Source: Mesorhizobium sp. M1D.F.Ca.ET.043.01.1.1 (GTDB lineage: Bacteria > Pseudomonadota > Alphaproteobacteria > Rhizobiales > Rhizobiaceae). From it: a stretch of 64,000 bases of DNA. The stretch spans positions 930,001-994,000 of the forward strand of contig NZ_CP034444.1 of assembly GCF_003952385.1 (NCBI RefSeq). The letters run 5' to 3'. The notes under the pieces are model-generated. The model worked only from the letters and a program-made list of their open reading frames with translations, was not told the DNA's origin and did no database searches. Below, in pieces: positions 42,684 to 53,215 of the stretch (positions are counted from its first letter, which is position 1; each line of letters opens with the position of its first letter). A program made the translations under genes and the position numbers.

Positions 42684-44225
42684 CTACCCCTCGTAGTGGT
42701 CGCGCACCAGCCGGTCGAGCAGGCGCACGCCGAAGCCGGAGCCCCAGGACTGGTTGATCTCGCTCGCCGGCCCGCCCATCGCGGTGCCGGCGATGTCGAG
42801 ATGCGCCCAGGGCGTGTCCTTGACAAAACGCTGCAGGAATTGCGCGGCGATGATGGCGCCGCCATAGCGGCCGCCGATGTTCTTCATGTCGGCGTTCTTG
42901 GAATCGATCAGCTTGTCGTATTCGGCGCCGAGCGGCATGCGCCACAGCCGCTCCTGCGTCGCCTGGCCGGCGCCGGTCAGCCTGACTGCCAGCTCGTCAT
43001 TGTTGGAGAACAGGCCGGCATAGTGCTGACCGAGCGCGACCATGATGGCGCCGGTGAGCGTCGCCAGGTTGACCATGAATTTCGGCTTGAAGCGATCATT
43101 GGCGTACCAGAGCGCATCGGCCAGCACCAGGCGCCCTTCCGCGTCGGTGTTGAGCACCTCGATGGTCTGGCCCGACATCGAGGTGACGATGTCGCCGGGC
43201 CGTTGCGCGTGGCCGTCGACGGCGTTCTCGACAAGGCCGATGACGCCTACGACATTGGCCTTGGCCTTGCGCGCGGCCAGCGCGTGGATCAGCCCGGTGA
43301 CGGCGGCGGCACCGCCCATGTCACCCTTCATGTCCTCCATGCCCGAGGCCGGCTTCATCGAATTGCCGCCGGTGTCGAAGGTGACGCCCTTGCCGATGAA
43401 GGCGATCGGCGCGTCCTTGGCCTTGCCGCCCTTCCATTGCATGACGGCCATGCGGGCACCGCGCGGCGAGCCCTGCGCGACGCCGAGCAGCGAACCCATG
43501 CCGAGCTTCTTCATCTCCTTCTCGGTGAGAACGTCGACCTCGACGCCGAGGGCTTCCAGCTCCTTCGCGCGCGCGGCAAACTCCACCGGTCCAAGCGCAT
43601 TGGCCGGCTCGTTGACGAGATCGCGCGCAAGCAGCACGCCGTCGATAACGGCCTCTTCACCGGCGAAGGCCTTCCTGGCGGCGGTCGGGTCGGCGCAGTG
43701 GATGGTTATCTTGGCCGGCTTCGCCGCTTCCGCCTTTTTGGTCTCCGACGCCTTGGCGTCGGCCCCGTTGGCGTTTGATTGGCCTTCGTCCTTGTCCTTC
43801 CTGGTCTTGTATTTGTCGAAGCCGTAGCTGCGCAGGAGGATGCCTGCGGCAAGGTTCGCCGCCTGCCGGCCGTCCGGCTGGAACTCGGGCATGTCGAGGA
43901 TCACAGCGACTTCCGCAGTCTTGCGCAGCGCGGCAGCAACCGCGCCGCCGAGCTTCAGCCAGGCGTAGTCGTCGAGGCTTGCGACCTTGCCGGCGCCGAT
44001 CGCCACCAGCCGGTCGACAGACGTTCCTTCCGGCGCCAGCACCTCCACCGTGCCGGCGAACTTGCCGGAGAAATCGGCGACCGGAAACGCGCGCGCCAAC
44101 GCGCCGGCCGGGTCGCAGACCTTCGCTGCATCGCCAAGGCCACCGCCCTCGGCCGCAAGCACGAAGACGCTGCCTTTTTTGGGCGCGGCGAATTTAGCGA
44201 AGGCAATCGAAGGTCTCGAAGTCAT
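42684..44225 (-). CDS. pepA: leucyl aminopeptidase (M17)
   Basis: A 513-residue cytosolic aminopeptidase with the M17 signature [14 protein letters not shown]. Metal ligands lie around [18 protein letters not shown] charged low-complexity insertion (residues about 141-171, [19 protein letters not shown]) separates the N-terminal and catalytic domains. It is longer than the linker in E. coli PepA. It forms a unit with holC. A perfect 9-bp inverted repeat lies 66-96 bases upstream. Confidence 0.95.
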   Translation of the reverse strand: MTSRPSIAFAKFAAPKKGSVFVLAAEGGGLGDAAKVCDPAGALARAFPVADFSGKFAGTVEVLAPEGTSVDRLVAIGAGKVASLDDYAWLKLGGAVAAALRKTAEVAVILDMPEFQPDGRQAANLAAGILLRSYGFDKYKTRKDKDEGQSNANGADAKASETKKAEAAKPAKITIHCADPTAARKAFAGEEAVIDGVLLARDLVNEPANALGPVEFAARAKELEALGVEVDVLTEKEMKKLGMGSLLGVAQGSPRGARMAVMQWKGGKAKDAPIAFIGKGVTFDTGGNSMKPASGMEDMKGDMGGAAAVTGLIHALAARKAKANVVGVIGLVENAVDGHAQRPGDIVTSMSGQTIEVLNTDAEGRLVLADALWYANDRFKPKFMVNLATLTGAIMVALGQHYAGLFSNNDELAVRLTGAGQATQERLWRMPLGAEYDKLIDSKNADMKNIGGRYGGAIIAAQFLQRFVKDTPWAHLDIAGTAMGGPASEINQSWGSGFGVRLLDRLVRDHYEG

Positions 44226-44576
44226 CAGATCCTGCTTTCGGGGTGAGGCGCCGCGAACCGGCTTTCAAAGCGTGCGCGACATTTGGTCGTTTTCGGCCAT
44301 TTGGCAAGACTTTGGCCGAAATCGCCGTCTATATCAGCGCTGCAACCACCGAAGGATTCGTCGCGGCAAGACATAAGCTTCGTGCCGCAACCTATTGTTA
44401 ACCATCAATGTTCTGCATTTCTTATCCATTGACGCGGACACTCCGCCGCGCCGGGGGCGCATGGCGTGGAGCGACAAACCAGATGAGCCGCCCATGGACC
44501 CGGTTGTACGAGCGTCGGCGGATGACTACCTTGTCGGCGGGCATGATGCCGTTCGGCACAATCGAGAAAAGCCTTC
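44226..44576. promoter_or_regulatory. divergent pepA-lptF promoter region
   Basis: The 351-base region contains the inverted repeat TTTCGGCCA/TGGCCGAAA (44291-44299 and 44313-44321, 13-base spacer). Promoters for both divergent operons must lie here. I cannot place boxes with confidence. A 60-codon frame at 44395-44580 is not gene-like. Confidence 0.5.
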
Positions 44577-45776
44577 ATGAAGGTCGTTGAACGCTACATC
44601 ATGCGTCGCACCACCGCTATGTTCGTGGCGGCGCTGGTTTGGACACTGGCGATCGTGTGGACAACGCAGGTGCTCGCCAAGATCGACCTCGTCACCGACA
44701 GCGGCCAGTCGGCGCTGACCTTCTTCGAAGTCGCAGCCCTAATCATCCCCTCGATCATTCCGATCGTAGTACCGTTCGCGCTGGTGGTCGCGGTGGCGCA
44801 GACGCTGAGCGCCATGAACACGGATTCGGAGCTCGCGGTGATCAACGCCGCCGGCGCCTCGCGCTGGACGATCGCGCGGCCGATCCTCTTGCTGGCGCTG
44901 GCGGCCAGCGTCTTTTCCTTCGCCGTCGACAACGGCGTCGATCCCTACGCCAGGCAGAAGAACCGGCAGCTGGTGGCGGCCTCGCGCGCCGACCTTCTGT
45001 CGCTCATCATCCAGGAAGGCACGTTCCGCAAAATCGACGACGGCCTGTTCCTGCAAATCGGCGAGCGGCTCCCCGACAACAGGCTCGGCGGCATCTTCGT
45101 CGCTGATTCGCGCGAGGAAGGCGCCAACCTCACCTATTATGCCAAGACCGGCAGCATCGTCGAAAAAGGCGACGAGAAGGTGCTGATGATGAATGACGGC
45201 GTCATCAACCGCAAATCGGTGACCGGCGACCTCTCCGTCATCCGCTTCACCTCCTACGCCTTCGACCTGTCGGCCTTCATGTCGGCGGCGAACGAGATCA
45301 CGCTGCTGCCCAAGGACCGGACGACGTCATACCTGCTCAACCCGGATCCCAACGACAAGATGTACCAGCGCCAGCCCGGCAGCTACACGGCCGAGCTCAA
45401 TCAGCGCTTCTCCGAATGGTCCTATTCGCTGGTCTTCGCGCTGATCGCGCTTGCCGTCGCAGGCGACGCGCGCTCGCACCGCGAGGCGCGCATCCATCCG
45501 CTGATCACCGCGATCGCAATCGCCCTTTTCGTGCGCTGGCTTGGCTTCTTCGCCGCCGGCAAGGCCGACAAGGTCTGGTATTACGCCTATATGGTCTACG
45601 CGGTGCCGATCATGGCGTCGGCGGTCTCCGTCTGGTTCATCGTCTCCTCGCGGAGCATGGAACTGCCCACCGCCTGGGCCGACTGGATGACGAATCTCGC
45701 CGGCCGCGTCAGCGAGGGCTGGACCGCGCTCAAGCTGTGGTTCGCTCGGCGCGGCACCTCCGGCCAGGGAGCCTGA
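44577..45776 (+). CDS. lptF: LPS export ABC transporter permease LptF
   Basis: LptF, with LptG and LptB, extracts lipopolysaccharide from the inner membrane and drives it along the Lpt bridge. The 399-residue product has the family start VVERYIMRRTTAMFVAALVW, three N-terminal helices and a periplasmic beta-jellyroll. Three C-terminal helices lie around PLITAIAIALFVRWLGFF. The C-terminal tail is longer than usual. lptG follows after two bases. Confidence 0.94.
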   Translation: MKVVERYIMRRTTAMFVAALVWTLAIVWTTQVLAKIDLVTDSGQSALTFFEVAALIIPSIIPIVVPFALVVAVAQTLSAMNTDSELAVINAAGASRWTIARPILLLALAASVFSFAVDNGVDPYARQKNRQLVAASRADLLSLIIQEGTFRKIDDGLFLQIGERLPDNRLGGIFVADSREEGANLTYYAKTGSIVEKGDEKVLMMNDGVINRKSVTGDLSVIRFTSYAFDLSAFMSAANEITLLPKDRTTSYLLNPDPNDKMYQRQPGSYTAELNQRFSEWSYSLVFALIALAVAGDARSHREARIHPLITAIAIALFVRWLGFFAAGKADKVWYYAYMVYAVPIMASAVSVWFIVSSRSMELPTAWADWMTNLAGRVSEGWTALKLWFARRGTSGQGA

Positions 45777-45778
45777 TC

Positions 45779-46861
45779 ATGGGCTGGACGCTGGGCCGCT
45801 ATTTCTTCTTTCGCTATGTGACGATCACGGTCTGGTTCTTTCTGGGCCTGCTGGCGCTGGTGTTCCTGATCGATTTCACCGAGCTTTCGGGCCGCACGAC
45901 CGGACTACCGGGCTTCACCTACGGCACCGCCTTCGCCATATCGGCGCTGAGGATGCCGATGATCATGCTGCAGACGGTGCCGTTCGTCGGGCTGTTCTCG
46001 GCGATGGCGACGCTGGTGTCGCTCAACCGCCGCTACGAGCTGGTCATCGCGCGCTCGGCCGGCGTTTCGGCCTGGCAGTTTCTCTTCCCTTGCTGCGTCG
46101 GCGCGCTGATGTTCGGCCTGCTGTCGGTCGGGGTGCTCAACCCGATCGCCGCGCACGGCTTTTCCTGGTCCGAGCAGATGGAAAACCAACTCAGGGCCGG
46201 CAAGTCGAACGCCGTCCCGGCGGACACGACGCCGTGGCTTAGGCAAAAGACCAGCTCCGGCGACACCATCATCGGCGCCCGCGCCATCCTCAACCAGGGG
46301 CTGGAGATGGCGGACGCGGTGTTCTTCGTCCTCGACCAGCAGGGCAATATCGTCGAGCGCAAGGACGCCGCGCGCGCCTTCCTGCGCGACGGCTACTGGG
46401 AATTGCAGGACGTCAAGGTGTTGAAGGACGGCGTCATCCGTCCCGAGGCTTCCGACCGCGTGCCAACCAACCTCAAGCCGGAATTCGTGCAGGAACGCCT
46501 GGCGCGCCCGGAAACCATCCCGTTTTACGAGCTGCCGGCCAAGATCGAGGTTGCCCGCTCCTTCGGGCTGAAGGCAAATGCCTTCGCCATGCAGTTTGAT
46601 TCGCTGGTGGCGCTGCCGTTCCTCCTCGTCGCCATGACGCTGATTGCGGCAACAGTTTCAATGCGATTTGCGCGGATGGGGCAGTCGGCGACGATGATTC
46701 TGGGTGGCGTCCTGGCCGGCTTTCTGCTTTATGTCGTTTCGGTACTGGTCAAGGCATTCGGGGTCGCCGGATTCGTGCCTACAATGGTGGCTGCATGGGT
46801 TCCGGTTGTCGTGGCTATGTTCTTCGGGGTGACTTTTCTGCTATACAAGGAAGACGGCTAG
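45779..46861 (+). CDS. lptG: LPS export ABC transporter permease LptG
   Basis: The 360-residue LptG partners LptF. It starts MGWTLGRYFFFRYVTITVWF and has the coupling region around ALRMPMIMLQTVPFVGLFSAMATLVSLNRRYELV. The periplasmic domain lies at residues about 110-265, and three helices follow. Its stop (46859-46861) overlaps the GTG of lptD by one base, so export and insertion genes are coupled. The start is fixed by the family alignment. Confidence 0.95.
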   Translation: MGWTLGRYFFFRYVTITVWFFLGLLALVFLIDFTELSGRTTGLPGFTYGTAFAISALRMPMIMLQTVPFVGLFSAMATLVSLNRRYELVIARSAGVSAWQFLFPCCVGALMFGLLSVGVLNPIAAHGFSWSEQMENQLRAGKSNAVPADTTPWLRQKTSSGDTIIGARAILNQGLEMADAVFFVLDQQGNIVERKDAARAFLRDGYWELQDVKVLKDGVIRPEASDRVPTNLKPEFVQERLARPETIPFYELPAKIEVARSFGLKANAFAMQFDSLVALPFLLVAMTLIAATVSMRFARMGQSATMILGGVLAGFLLYVVSVLVKAFGVAGFVPTMVAAWVPVVVAMFFGVTFLLYKEDG

Positions 46862-49275
46862 TGAGGGAGGCTGGTTTGCGCAGCCATAGGCAGGCCGGTT
46901 TGGCACGCCTTTATGGGGCGACAGCTTTGGCATGTCTGTTTGCTTGCGTGGTGCCATCGGTACCGGCGCTGGCGCAGACCATCACGGCGAAGCCGGTTCC
47001 CTCCGGCACGCAGATGCTGCTAGCCGCCGATACGCTCGTCTATGACAACGACAAGCACACGGTGACCGCCGTCGGCGGCGTCCAGATCGACTATGGCGGC
47101 AACAAGCTTGTCGCCCAGCGCGTGGTGTACAATCGCGACACCAAGCGCCTGGTCGCCAGCGGCGCGGTCGAGCTCATCAACAGCGACGGCACCAAGATCA
47201 ATTCCGACCATATCGACATCACCGACGACTTCGCGGACGGTTTCGTCAACGCGCTGCGGGTCGAGACGGTCGAGAAGGCTTATTTCGCCGCCGAGAGCGG
47301 CGAGCGCATGGGCGGTGTGCTGACGACGTTCCACAACGGCATCTACACCGCTTGCGAGCCCTGCGAGGACAAGCCCGATTCGGCGCCGACATGGCGCGTC
47401 AAGGCGAGAAAGATCATCTGGAACGGCGAAAAGAAGACGGTTCGCTTCGAGAATGCGAATTTCGAGTTCTTCGGCTTCCCCCTCGCCTACCTGCCAGCCT
47501 TCGAGATTGCCGACCCGACGGTCAAGCGCAAGAGCGGCTTCCTGATCCCCGGCATCGTCTACAACAACCACCTCGGCGTCGGTCTCAAGGTTCCCTATTA
47601 TTTCGCGCTCTCGCCGACCTATGACCTGACCGTCACCGGCAGCGGCTACACCAAGCAGGGCTTCCTCGGCGAGGCCGAATGGCGCCAACGCTTCAACAAT
47701 GGCGAATACAGCCTGAAGATCGCCGGCATCAATCAGCAGGATCCCGACGCCTTCATCGGCACGGGCAATCGCTTCACCGTCGATTCGGGAGAGCCCAACG
47801 ACCCCAACAAGTTCCGCGGCATGATGGGCACCAAGGGTCAGTTCGCCATCAACGAGCGCTGGAACTTCGGCTGGGACGTGCTGCTGCAGACCGACAAGAA
47901 TTTCTCGCGCACCTACAACATCGACGGCTACAACGACCTCGTCCACCAGTCGTCGATCTATCTGACGGGCCTGAGCGACCGCAATTATTTCGACATCAGG
48001 GCAATGCGCTTCGAAGTGCAGGAAGACACGCTGTCCAGCGACCCGACGGCGCGTTCCGCCAAGCAGCCCTGGGTGCTGCCGTCCTTCGACTACGCCTATA
48101 TCCCCGACATGTCGGTGGCAGGCGGCCAGTTGTCGCTCAACGTCAACGCGCGCGTCATCAGCCGCGACCGGCTGGACGCTGTGCTGGCCGACAGCGGCGA
48201 TACGAATTCCATCAACAACGTGCGCGGCCTCGAGGGCCAGTCCAGCCGACTGACGGCGGAAGCCGAATGGAAGCGCACCTTCACCACCGATGGCGGCCTG
48301 CAACTGACGCCGCTGCTCGCGCTGCGCGGCGACACCGGATACAGCTCCGAGACCGCCGCCTCGCTGGTCGCCGTCAACCAGATGGCGTCGAATCTGGGCG
48401 AAGCCGTCGACATGCGCTCCTCGCTCGCCCGCTACATGGCCACGCTCGGCCTGGAGGCGCGCTGGCCGCTCTTGTTCTCGATGCCGAACTCCAGCCACGT
48501 ACTGGAGCCGACGGCGCAGATCTTCGTGCGCCCGAACGAGCAATATGTCGGTGGCCTCGCCATTCCGAATGAAGACGCGCAGAGCTTCGTCTTCGACGCA
48601 ACCACGCTGTTCGAGCGCGACAAGTTCTCCGGCTACGACCGCATCGAAGGCGGCACGCGCGCCAATGTCGGCTTCCGCTATTCGGGCGCCTATGAAAGCG
48701 GCTGGGGCACCGACGCCATCTTCGGCCAGTCCTATCAGTTGGGCGGCGAGAACTCCTTCGACGCTCCGGACCTTGTCAATGTCGGCGCCTATTCGGGCCT
48801 GCAGACGGCGACATCCGACTATGTCGGCCTTGTCGGCTTCAACAGCCCAAGCGGTTTCTCGGGCTCGCTCAGCGGCCGTTTCGACGAGCAGACCTTCGAG
48901 GTCAGGCGCGCGGAGATCAAGGCCGCCTATTCCGGCCTGCCGGTTTCGCTCAGCGCCAAATATGCCTTCATCCAGGCGCAGCCGCTCTATGGCTTTGCCA
49001 CGGATCGCCACGAGGTCACGCTCGGCGCCTCGACGCATCTGGCCGAGAACTGGCGGGTCTTCGGCACCGGCACCTACGATCTCCAGACAAGCGTTCTGGT
49101 CAAGGATGGCGTCGGCTTCGCCTACAACGATTCCTGCTTCACCTATGTGATGACGTTCTCGCAGACGCGCGATACGGTCACCAAGGAGGTGTCGCAGAAT
49201 ATCGGTTTCAACCTGTCGTTCCGCACGCTCGGCGATTTCGGCTCGTCGACCGCCGCTGTCGATACGATCCAGTAA
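46861..49275 (+). CDS. lptD: LPS-assembly outer-membrane protein LptD
   Basis: LptD inserts lipopolysaccharide into the outer leaflet. The 804-residue product has a signal peptide (FACVVPSVPALAQT), an OstA-like jellyroll (residues about 40-190, LLAADTLVYDNDKHTVTAVG) and the LptD barrel (AYLPAFEIADPTVKRKSGFL onward). CEPCED near residue 165 may form the disulfide used in assembly. I chose GTG 46861 (AAGGAAGACGGCTA upstream); the frame is open earlier inside lptG. Confidence 0.94.
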   Translation: MREAGLRSHRQAGLARLYGATALACLFACVVPSVPALAQTITAKPVPSGTQMLLAADTLVYDNDKHTVTAVGGVQIDYGGNKLVAQRVVYNRDTKRLVASGAVELINSDGTKINSDHIDITDDFADGFVNALRVETVEKAYFAAESGERMGGVLTTFHNGIYTACEPCEDKPDSAPTWRVKARKIIWNGEKKTVRFENANFEFFGFPLAYLPAFEIADPTVKRKSGFLIPGIVYNNHLGVGLKVPYYFALSPTYDLTVTGSGYTKQGFLGEAEWRQRFNNGEYSLKIAGINQQDPDAFIGTGNRFTVDSGEPNDPNKFRGMMGTKGQFAINERWNFGWDVLLQTDKNFSRTYNIDGYNDLVHQSSIYLTGLSDRNYFDIRAMRFEVQEDTLSSDPTARSAKQPWVLPSFDYAYIPDMSVAGGQLSLNVNARVISRDRLDAVLADSGDTNSINNVRGLEGQSSRLTAEAEWKRTFTTDGGLQLTPLLALRGDTGYSSETAASLVAVNQMASNLGEAVDMRSSLARYMATLGLEARWPLLFSMPNSSHVLEPTAQIFVRPNEQYVGGLAIPNEDAQSFVFDATTLFERDKFSGYDRIEGGTRANVGFRYSGAYESGWGTDAIFGQSYQLGGENSFDAPDLVNVGAYSGLQTATSDYVGLVGFNSPSGFSGSLSGRFDEQTFEVRRAEIKAAYSGLPVSLSAKYAFIQAQPLYGFATDRHEVTLGASTHLAENWRVFGTGTYDLQTSVLVKDGVGFAYNDSCFTYVMTFSQTRDTVTKEVSQNIGFNLSFRTLGDFGSSTAAVDTIQ

Positions 49276-49336
49276 GCGGCAGCCGCGGACCACGGCGTTG
49301 CGCGTCGGGCGCGGGCGATGCCATGAACCTTGATTT

Positions 49337-49383
49337 GGTGCATGATCGTTCGAAAATGCGGCCGATTCCCGGGGTCATGCACC
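49337..49383. repeat. hairpin repeat between lptD and surA-like
   Basis: A perfect 9-bp inverted repeat, GGTGCATGA/TCATGCACC, encloses 29 bases with TTCGAAAATGCGGCC. It resembles the second rhizobial hairpin family (CATGATC...GATCATG). It sits inside an otherwise continuous operon and may tune lptD-surA expression. Confidence 0.6.
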
Positions 49384-49489
49384 GGCGACATTGTTTCGCC
49401 GCATAGGACGGGCATGGGGTCGACCACATAGCGCACGCGTTCGGAGGACGTGCGGCGCCGTCGTGGCGGATAGGAATTGGGAAGGTGAG

Positions 49490-50416
49490 ATGAGGAAATA
49501 CCTGTTTTCGGCAGGATTCGCGCTGCTGGTGGCGGCGACCTCGGTTTCGATCACGGCGATGACGCCGCCGGCATTCGCCAGCCAGATCAAATATGTCGTC
49601 AACAACATACCGATCACCACCGGCGACATCGCGCACCGCGCCGCATTTTTCAAACTGCAGCGCAAGAAGGGCGATGCGGCGCAGGAGATGATCGACCAGA
49701 CGCTGCGCCTTGCCGAGGCCCGGCGGCTCGGCATCCGCATCACCGACCAGCAGGTCGATGCCGCTTATCAGCGTTTTGCCTCCAACAACAAGATGCCGCT
49801 GGCGAAGCTCGACGCCGTCATGGCCCAGTCGGGGGTCACCAAGGAGCATTTCAAGGAGTTCATCCGGGCGCAGATGGCCTGGAACCAGGCCCTTGGCGCG
49901 CGCTACCGCTCCGGCGAGGGCGGCTCGGTGACCGAGCAGGACGCGGTGCGCCGCATGCTCGACAAAGGCGGTTCCAAGCCGTCCGCCATGGAGTATATGC
50001 TGCAGCAGGTCATCTTCGTGGTGCCTGCTTCCGAGCGCGCCGCGACGCTCGCCAAGCGCAAGCGCGAGGCCGACGCCATGCGCGCCCGCTTCAACGGCTG
50101 CAACACCACGCGCGAATTCGCCAAGGGACTGCTCGACGTCACGGTGCGGGATCTCGGCCGCGTGCTGGCGCCGCAATTGCCGTCGGATTGGGCCGAGCAG
50201 ATCAAGGCGACCAAGGTCGGCGGCGCGACGCCGACGCGCGAGACCGAACGCGGCGTCGAGTTCATCGGCATCTGCTCCTCGCGCGAGGTTTCCGACGACA
50301 AGGCCGCCCAGATGGTGTTCCAGGCCGAAGGCGGCAGCAACGACAAGGACGCCGACGAGCTCAGCAAGAAATATGTCGAGGAACTGCGCAAAAAGGCCAA
50401 CATCGTCGAGCGCTAA
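49490..50416 (+). CDS. SurA-like periplasmic chaperone
   Basis: A 308-residue periplasmic protein with a signal peptide (cleavage near AFAS, residue 31). The SurA N-terminal module follows ([43 protein letters not shown]). A weak parvulin-like C-terminal region lacks clear catalytic residues. The place in the operon between lptD and pdxA is the usual position of surA in alphaproteobacteria, and LptD is a SurA client. ATG 49490 has GGAAGG. Confidence 0.88.
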   Translation: MRKYLFSAGFALLVAATSVSITAMTPPAFASQIKYVVNNIPITTGDIAHRAAFFKLQRKKGDAAQEMIDQTLRLAEARRLGIRITDQQVDAAYQRFASNNKMPLAKLDAVMAQSGVTKEHFKEFIRAQMAWNQALGARYRSGEGGSVTEQDAVRRMLDKGGSKPSAMEYMLQQVIFVVPASERAATLAKRKREADAMRARFNGCNTTREFAKGLLDVTVRDLGRVLAPQLPSDWAEQIKATKVGGATPTRETERGVEFIGICSSREVSDDKAAQMVFQAEGGSNDKDADELSKKYVEELRKKANIVER

Positions 50417-50514
50417 AGCGCGTCGCGATCTTTCAGATTCGCTCCGTGTGCTTTAGTTTTTTGATTTACGCATGTCTTTGTCCCGAAACCGGTTCCCACT
50501 TTCGGGAGACATGC
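50413..50514. repeat. rhizobial hairpin repeat, copy C
   Basis: The first stem CTAAAGC/GCTTTAG (50413-50419, 50450-50456) is followed by TTTTTT and can end transcription after surA-like. The second stem is GCATGTC/GACATGC (50470-50514) with TCCCGAAA/TTTCGGGA inside. Both match the pattern of copies A (27573) and B (28325). Confidence 0.75.
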
Positions 50515-50597
50515 TTTAGGGCGTTTCGCCGCATGACAGGACACAGCTCGAGCCTTCCGCCCTGCCCCGAAGCAGGCGCGGCGCCCCGCTGGACGCC

Positions 50598-51632
50598 ATG
50601 AGCGCGCGCAGGACCGATGCGCCGCTGGCGCTCAGCGTCGGCGATCCGTCCGGCGTCGGACCGGAGATCGCCATCGCCGCCTGGCAGGCAGGCGACAGCG
50701 CCGGTGTGCCGCCTTTCTATCTGCTCGCCGACCCGGCCCTTGTTGCGGCGCGGGCGCGCGAAATCGGCGCAACGATAGCGATCGTGGAGACCTTGCCGGG
50801 GCAAGCGGCGCATCACTTTCCCGGCGCCCTGCCCATCGTTCCGCTCTACGCCCGCCATATCGACAGTCCCGGAAAGCCGAATCCGGCCAATGCCGCGGGC
50901 ACCATCGAGGCGATCGACCGCGCCGTCGCCGACTGCCTCGCGGGACACGCCGCCGCGGTGGTCACCTGCCCCATCGCCAAGAAGCCGCTCTATGACGCCG
51001 GCTTCCGCTTTCCCGGCCACACCGAATACCTGGCGCATCTGGCCTCGCGCCATACCGGCGCCGAGGTGACACCGGTGATGCTGCTTGCCGGACCCGAATT
51101 GCGCACCGTTCCGGTCACCATCCACATCGCGCTTGCCGAGGTGCCGAGGGTGCTGACGAGCGAGCTGATCGTCAGCACGGCCCGCATCACGGCCGCCGAC
51201 CTCCACAGCCGCTTCGGCGTCGCGCGGCCGAGGCTCGCCATTGCCGGTCTCAACCCGCATGCCGGCGAAGGCGGCGCAATGGGTTCGGAGGATCTTTCCA
51301 TCGTGCAGCCGGCCGTCGAGGCGCTCAAGGCCGAGGGCATCGACGCTTTCGGGCCGCTGCCGGCCGACACCATGTTTCACCCGCTGGCACGCGCCGGTTA
51401 TGACGCAGCGCTTTGCATGTATCACGACCAGGCGCTGATCCCGGCCAAGACGCTGGCCTTCGACGAGGCCGTCAACGTGACGCTCGGCCTGCCCTTCATC
51501 CGCACCTCGCCGGACCACGGCACGGCCTTCGACATCGCCGGCAAGGGCATCGCGCGCGCCGACAGCCTGATCGCTGCGCTGAGGCTCGCGCGCCGGCTGG
51601 CCGACAGCGGCCGCCAGGCCGCGGCCGCATGA
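50598..51632 (+). CDS. pdxA: 4-hydroxythreonine-4-phosphate dehydrogenase PdxA
   Basis: PdxA oxidises 4-phosphohydroxy-L-threonine in pyridoxal-phosphate synthesis. The 344-residue product has the family start [16 protein letters not shown], the metal-binding His in [12 protein letters not shown] and [15 protein letters not shown], and a further His in [11 protein letters not shown]. rsmA follows 22 bases on, the usual pdxA-rsmA order. The ATG at 50598 has no strong ribosome site. Confidence 0.95.
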   Translation: MSARRTDAPLALSVGDPSGVGPEIAIAAWQAGDSAGVPPFYLLADPALVAARAREIGATIAIVETLPGQAAHHFPGALPIVPLYARHIDSPGKPNPANAAGTIEAIDRAVADCLAGHAAAVVTCPIAKKPLYDAGFRFPGHTEYLAHLASRHTGAEVTPVMLLAGPELRTVPVTIHIALAEVPRVLTSELIVSTARITAADLHSRFGVARPRLAIAGLNPHAGEGGAMGSEDLSIVQPAVEALKAEGIDAFGPLPADTMFHPLARAGYDAALCMYHDQALIPAKTLAFDEAVNVTLGLPFIRTSPDHGTAFDIAGKGIARADSLIAALRLARRLADSGRQAAAA

Positions 51633-51654
51633 GGCTTGATTGAGCGGGGGGCGC

Positions 51655-52488
51655 GTGACCATCGACGGATTGCCGCCGCTGCGCGAGGTGATCGAGCGGC
51701 ACGGCCTGCAGGCGAAGAAGGCGCTCGGCCAGAATTTCCTGCTCGACCTCAACCTGACGAGCAAGATCGCGCGCACGGCCGGCGAGCTCGGCGAGGCGAC
51801 GGTGATCGAGGTCGGCCCCGGCCCCGGCGGGCTGACCCGGGCGCTGCTCTTCAACGGTGCCAAGCGCGTGATCGCCATCGAGCGCGACGAGCGCTGCCTG
51901 GAAGCGCTGGCGGAGGTGTCCAGCCACTATCCCGGCCGCCTCGAGGTCATTCCCGGCGACGCGCTGAAGACGGATTTCGCCGCGCTTGCTAGCAAGGCCG
52001 ATGGCAGCCCTGTGAAGATCGCCGCCAACCTGCCCTACAATATCGGCACGGAGCTTCTGATCCGCTGGCTGACGATGGCCGAATGGCCGCCTTTCTACCA
52101 ATCGATGACGCTGATGTTCCAGCGCGAGGTGGCCGAGCGCATCACCGCCGGCCCGGGCAGCGACGCCTATGGCCGGCTCGGCGTGCTGGCCGGCTGGCGC
52201 ACGGAAGCAAAGATCGCGTTCGACGTGCCTCCGCAGGCTTTCACGCCGCCGCCCAAGGTCACCTCCTCGGTGGTGCATCTGGTGCCGCGCGCCTCCCCCC
52301 TGCTCGCCGACGGCAAGCGGCTCGGCCGAGTCACAGAAGCCGCCTTCGGCCAGCGCCGCAAGATGCTGAGGCAAAGCGTGAAGAGCCTGGGCGGGGAAGC
52401 GCTGCTCACCCGCGCGGGCATCGATCCGACGCGCCGCGCCGAGACGCTCAGCGTCGAGGAATTCGTAAGGTTGACGAACGCGATTTGA
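51655..52488 (+). CDS. rsmA: 16S rRNA dimethyladenosine transferase RsmA (KsgA)
   Basis: RsmA dimethylates A1518 and A1519 of 16S rRNA. Motifs are [32 protein letters not shown] (SAM-binding), and [15 protein letters not shown] (catalytic NLPY). Length is about 277 residues. GTG 51655 with GGGGGG upstream is chosen; TTG 51640 ([10 protein letters not shown]) is also possible. It ends convergent with gmk, with a 47-base gap holding another GAAGG hairpin copy. Confidence 0.95.
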   Translation: MTIDGLPPLREVIERHGLQAKKALGQNFLLDLNLTSKIARTAGELGEATVIEVGPGPGGLTRALLFNGAKRVIAIERDERCLEALAEVSSHYPGRLEVIPGDALKTDFAALASKADGSPVKIAANLPYNIGTELLIRWLTMAEWPPFYQSMTLMFQREVAERITAGPGSDAYGRLGVLAGWRTEAKIAFDVPPQAFTPPPKVTSSVVHLVPRASPLLADGKRLGRVTEAAFGQRRKMLRQSVKSLGGEALLTRAGIDPTRRAETLSVEEFVRLTNAI

Positions 52489-52535
52489 GCTACGCCCTTC
52501 CCTTCTCGCCTTGCAAGGGGAGAAGGAGAGCTGCC

Positions 52536-53210
52536 TTACTCCGTCTTCTCGTCAAGCAACCCGGAGATGAAGTCGAACAGGCCCGGCCGGCGGTCGCGGC
52601 GCAGCCGTTCGGCGGTGACGATGGCACGGACCTCGGCGAAGGCGCGGTCGAGATCGTCGTTGACGATGACGAAGTCGTATTCCTTCCAATGCTCGATCTC
52701 GACGCGGGCATTCTTCAGCCTGGTCTCGATGACCTGCTCCTGATCCTCGGCGCGGCGCTTCAGGCGCGCTTTCAGCTCCTTCATCGAGGGCGGCAGGATG
52801 AAGATCGAGACGATGTCGGCGCGCATCTTCTCCTTGAGCTGCTGGGCGCCCTGCCAGTCGATGTCGAACAGCATGTCGCGGCCTTCGGCCAGCGCCGCCT
52901 CGGCCGGCTCGCGCGGCGTCGCATAGAAATTGCCGTGCACCTCGGCCCATTCCAGCAGCGCGTCGGAATCGCGCAGCCGTTCGAACTCGCGCATGGAGCG
53001 GAAATGGTAGTGGACGCCTTCGATCTCCGAGCCTCTGCGCGGCCTGGTGGTGACGGAAACTGACAGCTCCAGGCTGGAATCGCTTTCCAGAAGATTGCGC
53101 GCGATCGTGGACTTGCCGGCGCCCGACGGCGACGACAGCACCAGCATCAGCCCGCGGCGGCGGATGCGGGACCCCAAATCCCTGGCGGCCGTCGGCTCCT
53201 TGGCAACCAT
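52536..53210 (-). CDS. gmk: guanylate kinase
   Basis: Gmk phosphorylates GMP to GDP. The 224-residue product has the P-loop [16 protein letters not shown] (residues about 26-41), the GMP-binding [19 protein letters not shown] and the lid region [15 protein letters not shown] 53210 has TGGAGTGA. It follows yicC by five bases, as in many proteobacteria. It is longer than E. coli Gmk by a short N-terminal arm. Confidence 0.96.
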   Translation of the reverse strand: MVAKEPTAARDLGSRIRRRGLMLVLSSPSGAGKSTIARNLLESDSSLELSVSVTTRPRRGSEIEGVHYHFRSMREFERLRDSDALLEWAEVHGNFYATPREPAEAALAEGRDMLFDIDWQGAQQLKEKMRADIVSIFILPPSMKELKARLKRRAEDQEQVIETRLKNARVEIEHWKEYDFVIVNDDLDRAFAEVRAIVTAERLRRDRRPGLFDFISGLLDEKTE

Positions 53211-53215
53211 CCCCG

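Noticed and set aside
47020..49293. 757-codon minus-strand frame opposite lptD
   Set aside because: Complementary-strand shadow caused by high GC content; lptD on the other strand has signal peptide and barrel motifs.
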